From NCBI GenBank assembly GCA_023437885.1, contig JAEZFH010000463.1:1-7968 (forward strand): a stretch of 7,968 nt of DNA. Direction: 5' to 3'. Below the pieces are notes generated by a model. That model saw nothing but the letters and a program-made list of their open reading frames with translations. It was not told the DNA's origin and ran no database searches. Origin of the DNA: Bacillota bacterium. GTDB taxonomy: Bacteria > Bacillota > Clostridia > Lachnospirales > Lachnospiraceae. Positions 5,039 to 7,968 of this stretch are shown here, piece after piece (the first letter of the stretch is position 1; the number at the start of each line of letters is the position of its first letter). Made by a program: the position numbers and the translations under genes.

Positions 5039-6163
5039 ATGAGAGAGAATGAACAGTTAAAGCAATATGAGATAGCGCAAATAAAGAATATTAAAATTCA
5101 TGGCAGGACAGCGAAGAACAGGCAGCCTCTGACCTTGTTCTGGACAGGCAGCGGGTTGGAGTTCAATGCGAAGGGTTCGGAGCTTTGGATTGAGGCAGAA
5201 GCAGATTATGAGCTTTATGATTCTTGGATCAGCATTTTGATTAACGGAGAGCCTGTAAGCCGGCTCATGATTACAGCAGGACGGCATTGGATCTGTTTGT
5301 TCCGGGGAATGAACCGGGAGGTGGTGAAAAATGTGCGTATCGTGAAAGAGGTGCAGGCGATGAACGGTGATCCTGGCTGCAGGCTGCAGTTCCATGCGGT
5401 ACGGTTTGACGGTGAACTCCTCCCGGTGGAGGAGAGGCCTTATAAGATTGAATTCATCGGAGACAGCATCACCTCCGGCGAAGGAAGCATTGGGGCAAAG
5501 CAGGAAGAGGATTGGGTTCCCATGTGGTTTAGTGCGGTGGAAAACTATGCCGCAATAGCCGCAAAAGAATTGAATGCGGATTACCGGATCGTATCCCAAA
5601 GCGGATGGGGGGTTCTGTCTGCCTGGGATAATAATCCCCATAGCAATATCCCGTCCATCTATGAGAAGGTATGCGGTTCTCTGGCAGGGGAAAGCAACCG
5701 GAGACTGGGAGCCCTGGAGGAGAATGACTTTTCAGTCTGGCAGCCGGATATCATAGTAGTGAATCTGGGTACGAATGATAACGGTGCCTTTTATAATCCG
5801 CCGTGGAAGGATGAGAGTACCGGGAAGGTCCAAAAACAGCGTTTGAATGAGGATGGCAGCTACAACGAGGAAGACCTGAGGACTTTTGAAATGGCAGTGG
5901 AGCATTTCCTGGTGAAGTTGAGAAAATACAATCCCAAGGCCCGGATTGTCTGGGCCTACGGCATGATGGGAATTCCCCTGATGCCGGCAATCTACCGGGC
6001 TGTGGATGAATACCGGAAGAATTATTCGGATAGGAAGGTATCCGTCTTCCAACTGCCGAATATGACGGAGGAAACCGTAGGTGCGAGGCAGCATCCGGGG
6101 AAGACGGCCCATAGGCGGGCCGCCGCAGAGCTTGTGGATTACTTAAAGCAGTATCTGGACTAA
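5039..6163 (+). CDS. CE2-like SGNH/GDSL esterase with N-terminal beta-sandwich domain
   Basis: A 374-residue two-domain hydrolase resembling carbohydrate esterase family 2. Residues 1-132 form a beta-rich N-terminal domain. The SGNH domain starts at about 136: block I IEFIGDSITSGEG (137-149) with nucleophile S143, block II SQSGWG (186-191), block III NLGTNDN (242-248) and block V RQHPG (350-354) with H352. The Asp usually two residues before that His is Arg (R350), so the site looks like a Ser-His dyad. CE2 enzymes such as the C. thermocellum member are known to work without the acidic residue. The reaction would be deacetylation of sugars or oligosaccharides. There is no signal peptide, so it acts in the cytoplasm, perhaps on imported sugars. 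The start at 5039 has GGGAG 7 bases upstream; a TTG at 5012 lacks one. It lies 33 bp after the BFD-like gene and ends before a strong terminator. Confidence 0.88.
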   Translation: MRENEQLKQYEIAQIKNIKIHGRTAKNRQPLTLFWTGSGLEFNAKGSELWIEAEADYELYDSWISILINGEPVSRLMITAGRHWICLFRGMNREVVKNVRIVKEVQAMNGDPGCRLQFHAVRFDGELLPVEERPYKIEFIGDSITSGEGSIGAKQEEDWVPMWFSAVENYAAIAAKELNADYRIVSQSGWGVLSAWDNNPHSNIPSIYEKVCGSLAGESNRRLGALEENDFSVWQPDIIVVNLGTNDNGAFYNPPWKDESTGKVQKQRLNEDGSYNEEDLRTFEMAVEHFLVKLRKYNPKARIVWAYGMMGIPLMPAIYRAVDEYRKNYSDRKVSVFQLPNMTEETVGARQHPGKTAHRRAAAELVDYLKQYLD

Positions 6164-6170
6164 ATAAAAT

Positions 6171-6213
6171 GGCAATTATCCTTTTACAATGAACATTCGA
6201 AAGGATAATTGCC
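6171..6213. terminator. Bidirectional terminator between convergent genes
   Basis: GGCAATTATCCTTT (6171-6184) and AAAGGATAATTGCC (6200-6213) form a perfect 14-bp stem with a 15-base loop. It sits 7 bases after the esterase stop and 16 bases after the end of the convergent isoprenoid-synthase-like gene. In the minus direction it is followed by ATTTTATTT, a fair U-tract. In the plus direction the tail TTATGTAATT is weaker. It probably ends both transcripts, and more efficiently for the minus strand. Confidence 0.88.
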
Positions 6214-6229
6214 TTATGTAATTCAACGA

Positions 6230-7465
6230 TTAAGAAATCAGCAGATCCAGTACCCGGATATAATTATCCTGCAAAGCCCGGTCCTGCTGATCCGGAGAAT
6301 TTGATTTTGCAGTCTCCAGGAAGAAGGCGGAAACAGGAAGATATCGTTCGATCCTGGCCCGATATTCTCCGGAAAAGAACTCTTTGCTGCCAATCAGGGA
6401 GGATAAGATTAATTGGTCGCTACTGGCAGATATGAAATTCTTAAAGGTATCATTCTCGGCACAATAAGCCTCCATGATGCAATGGAGAAAATTCAGCAGC
6501 TTATTCACCAGCTTTTCCTCCTGCTCCTGGGAAGTATTTAAGGTGAATAGAGTTTGATGACCTTTTTTGCTGTCTTCATCGATATCCTGCAGATCATCGG
6601 CCAGTTGGAGGAAGAAGCCGAAGCCCAGATAGAAGACCAGATCGGCCTGAGTTAACTCTCTATTTACCAGAAAACGGTCGATCAGCACGGAGACACCGCC
6701 TTTTAACAGCGAGATATCCAGACGCTGGTCCATGGTCAGCATATTTGCCTGGTTTTGCTGATGAAGGCTGGCCTCCTGTGCTTCCAGCATCATGAGGAGC
6801 AGGGTATAGATACGGTCATCCTTGTCCCGCGGATATTCTGAAGCAATTGCCTGGAGCAGATCACAGGTCTTGTGATGATGGAGGTTCTTTGGTTGAATTG
6901 CATTTCCAAGGATTTTATCCCGGATTAATTGATTGTATTCCAGCTTCTCCTCCGGAGAGCGCTTGTTGTTGTCAATATAATTATCGGTAAAGGGATAGAG
7001 CATGCTGTAGCCAAAGCCGGCTTTGCTGAAGCCGGAATTTATCTGATGAATTATCTTGAACATGGCGTATACGATATAATTGCGGATGCCCTGTCCAATC
7101 TCCTCAAATCTTAATTCAGGGCAAAAGCACCGCAGCTCCTTGATAAAGTCAGTCAGCTCCTGATAGAAGGCGTCGATTTCTCCTTGCTGCAGGGAGTGAT
7201 GAATGCCGATGACATTCTCCTGATACAGCACCCGGAATATCAGCCCCAGGGTTTTTTGCCTCCAGGACTTGCGTCTGAAGGGAAGTCTGGGCAGTCGTTT
7301 GGTCTGCCGGTGGAATTCCTCGGAGACTTTTTGCAGATATCGTTCATTCTGCTGCTTTTGCTCTGAAGAGACCTCGGTTAAATAATCCGGGAAAGCATCA
7401 CTTGAGGCAAGCCATGCTTCCTTAATTAACTCCAGGCTGTGTTTGACGTCTTCTCGAATATTCAT
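6230..7465 (-). CDS. Class I isoprenoid synthase-like protein (polyprenyl/terpene synthase fold)
   Basis: A 411-residue, mostly helical protein with the paired aspartate motifs of trans-isoprenyl diphosphate synthases and class I terpene synthases. The first is FTDNYIDNNKRS (D161 and D165; D-N-x-x-D rather than D-D-x-x-D). The second is LQLADDLQDIDED (D290, D291, D294), followed by K300-K301-G-H-Q-T. These bind Mg2+ and the diphosphate of an allylic substrate. It is longer than a usual prenyltransferase (about 300 residues), with an added charged N-terminus. It matches the loose group labelled 'class 1 isoprenoid biosynthesis enzyme'; product and substrate are unknown. The start at 7465 has GGAGG 5 bases upstream; in-frame ATGs at 7477, 7483 and 7495 have no such site. 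No isoprenoid pathway gene is beside it: it stands alone between two terminators, with its own promoter and long leader. Confidence 0.8.
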   Translation of the reverse strand: MNIREDVKHSLELIKEAWLASSDAFPDYLTEVSSEQKQQNERYLQKVSEEFHRQTKRLPRLPFRRKSWRQKTLGLIFRVLYQENVIGIHHSLQQGEIDAFYQELTDFIKELRCFCPELRFEEIGQGIRNYIVYAMFKIIHQINSGFSKAGFGYSMLYPFTDNYIDNNKRSPEEKLEYNQLIRDKILGNAIQPKNLHHHKTCDLLQAIASEYPRDKDDRIYTLLLMMLEAQEASLHQQNQANMLTMDQRLDISLLKGGVSVLIDRFLVNRELTQADLVFYLGFGFFLQLADDLQDIDEDSKKGHQTLFTLNTSQEQEEKLVNKLLNFLHCIMEAYCAENDTFKNFISASSDQLILSSLIGSKEFFSGEYRARIERYLPVSAFFLETAKSNSPDQQDRALQDNYIRVLDLLIS

Positions 7466-7470
7466 CCTGC

Positions 7471-7475
7471 CCTCC
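7471..7475 (-). promoter_or_regulatory. Ribosome binding site that sets the isoprenoid-synthase-like start
   Basis: On the minus strand GGAGG lies 5 bases before the ATG at 7465. It would fall inside the coding region if the longer reading from 7495 were used. Confidence 0.8.
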
Positions 7476-7524
7476 ATAATCATAAAAAAGTTCATATTCT
7501 GTCAGCTGATACATTACTGTGCTG

Positions 7525-7576
7525 CCTTGCGCAGGTTTCACTTAATTCAGCACCTGCTATTTGCACTAAGGCAAGG
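7525..7576 (-). other. Possible folded mRNA leader
   Basis: Within the roughly 125-base leader of the isoprenoid-synthase-like gene, CCTTGC (7525-7530) pairs with GCAAGG (7571-7576). Directly inside it GCAGGT (7531-7536) pairs with ACCTGC (7552-7557). The two 6-bp stems stack on one side, with a 13-base bulge on the other. I recognise no known riboswitch or T-box in it. It could be a regulatory leader or just chance pairing. Confidence 0.3.
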
Positions 7577-7597
7577 ATACCCTAGCCGATTATGGTA

Positions 7598-7606
7598 ATT
7601 ATAGCA
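7598..7606 (-). promoter_or_regulatory. Extended -10 promoter of the isoprenoid-synthase-like gene
   Basis: The minus strand reads TGCTATAAT: a perfect -10 (7598-7603) with the extended TGn element (7604-7606). No good -35 is present at the right distance, which is usual for extended -10 promoters. Transcription would start near 7591, leaving a leader of about 125 bases. Confidence 0.55.
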
Positions 7607-7636
7607 TATTTACCCAAGATTGAAAGATAAAATTAA

Positions 7637-7668
7637 GGGCCTTTGCAGATGAAAATATGCAAAAGCCC
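7637..7668 (-). terminator. Rho-independent terminator of livF
   Basis: On the minus strand GGGCTTTTGCA (7658-7668) pairs with TGCAAAGGCCC (7637-7647), an 11-bp stem with one G-U pair and a 10-base loop. It is followed by the T-rich TTAATTTTATCTTT. It begins 7 bases after the livF stop codon and separates livF from the isoprenoid-synthase-like gene downstream. Confidence 0.88.
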
Positions 7669-7675
7669 CGCTCTG

Positions 7676-7968
7676 CTATTTATGTCTTGATTTGCCAAGA
7701 TAAGCCGCTTTTACTAACTCATCGTTCAGAAGCTCCAGGCCGGTTCCGGCTAAGGAAATATTGCCGGTTTCGCATACATAGCCGTAATGGGCGATTTTCA
7801 ACGCCAGGTTGGCATTCTGCTCTACTAAAAGGATGGTAACCCCCTCCTTATTGATAGTCTTAATAATGTTCATAATATCGATTACGATAATCGGAGCCAG
7901 ACCAAGGGAAGGCTCATCCATCATGATCAGCTTCGGCTTGCTCATGAGAGCCCGACCCACGGCCAGCA
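7676..7968 (-). CDS. livF: Branched-chain amino acid ABC transporter ATP-binding protein LivF, C-terminal part
   Basis: The frame runs off the right edge, so about 97 C-terminal residues of a roughly 235-residue ATPase are visible. Walker A and most of the signature motif are outside. It opens with LAVGRALMSKPK, just after the signature motif. Walker B and D-loop follow as LIMMDEPSLGLAP. Then comes ILLVEQNANLAL, where Gln replaces the H-loop His, as is typical of LivF. The tail EELVKAAYLG-like end (here DELVKAAYLGKSRHK) is also LivF-specific. LivF and LivG power uptake of leucine, isoleucine and valine through LivHM with a LivK/J binding protein. In most genomes livF is the last gene of that operon. 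The terminator right after the stop agrees, and the remaining liv genes are expected beyond the edge. Confidence 0.9.
   Translation of the reverse strand, partial: LAVGRALMSKPKLIMMDEPSLGLAPIIVIDIMNIIKTINKEGVTILLVEQNANLALKIAHYGYVCETGNISLAGTGLELLNDELVKAAYLGKSRHK

Noticed and set aside
5057..5641. A 194-codon minus-strand frame inside the CE2-like esterase gene.
   Set aside because: It is antisense to a clearly conserved coding region, shows no recognisable domain, and has an erratic Cys/His/Pro-rich composition typical of shadow frames.

Overview
The window looks like chromosomal DNA of a low-to-mid GC anaerobic Firmicute, most likely a Lachnospiraceae/Clostridium-type organism. The basis is strong GGAGG-type ribosome binding sites, sigma-A-like promoters, and the protein types present: GNAT acetyltransferases, a MerR one-component regulator, a CE2-like SGNH esterase, a BFD-like [2Fe-2S] protein and a LivF-type ABC ATPase. 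I see no tRNA, rRNA, CRISPR array, transposase or phage gene. The genus assignment is inference from protein style, not from a marker gene.

Layout, left half. The 3' part of an SGNH/GDSL hydrolase (+) enters from the left edge and converges with a MerR-family regulator (-). A 17-bp tandem repeat covers both stop codons. Upstream of merR on the same strand lies a GNAT acetyltransferase. The two appear to be one leftward operon driven by a promoter with perfect -35 and -10 hexamers, an over-long 19-bp spacer and a central dyad, which is the architecture of MerR-activated promoters. Divergently, trmO (tRNA t6A37 N6-methyltransferase) reads rightward from its own normally spaced promoter. A second, RimJ/RimL-like GNAT follows behind a 15-bp-period tandem repeat whose last units form palindromes over its promoter.

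Layout, right half. A rightward group holds an SDR oxidoreductase, a 74-residue BFD-like [2Fe-2S] protein and a CE2-like SGNH esterase. It ends at a 14-bp perfect-stem terminator shared with a convergent leftward gene. That gene encodes a 411-residue class I isoprenoid-synthase-like protein with one canonical and one atypical aspartate motif, and has a long structured leader. The right edge holds the 3' part of livF (leftward), closed by a clear rho-independent terminator; the rest of the branched-chain amino acid transporter should lie beyond the edge.

The genes do not form one obvious pathway. The most coherent units are the GNAT-merR autoregulated pair (a plausible small-molecule-induced resistance or modification module) and the SDR-BFD-esterase cluster, whose joint role is unclear. 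The best candidates for something undescribed are the orphan isoprenoid-synthase-like enzyme and the MerR operator that appears to control an acetyltransferase.
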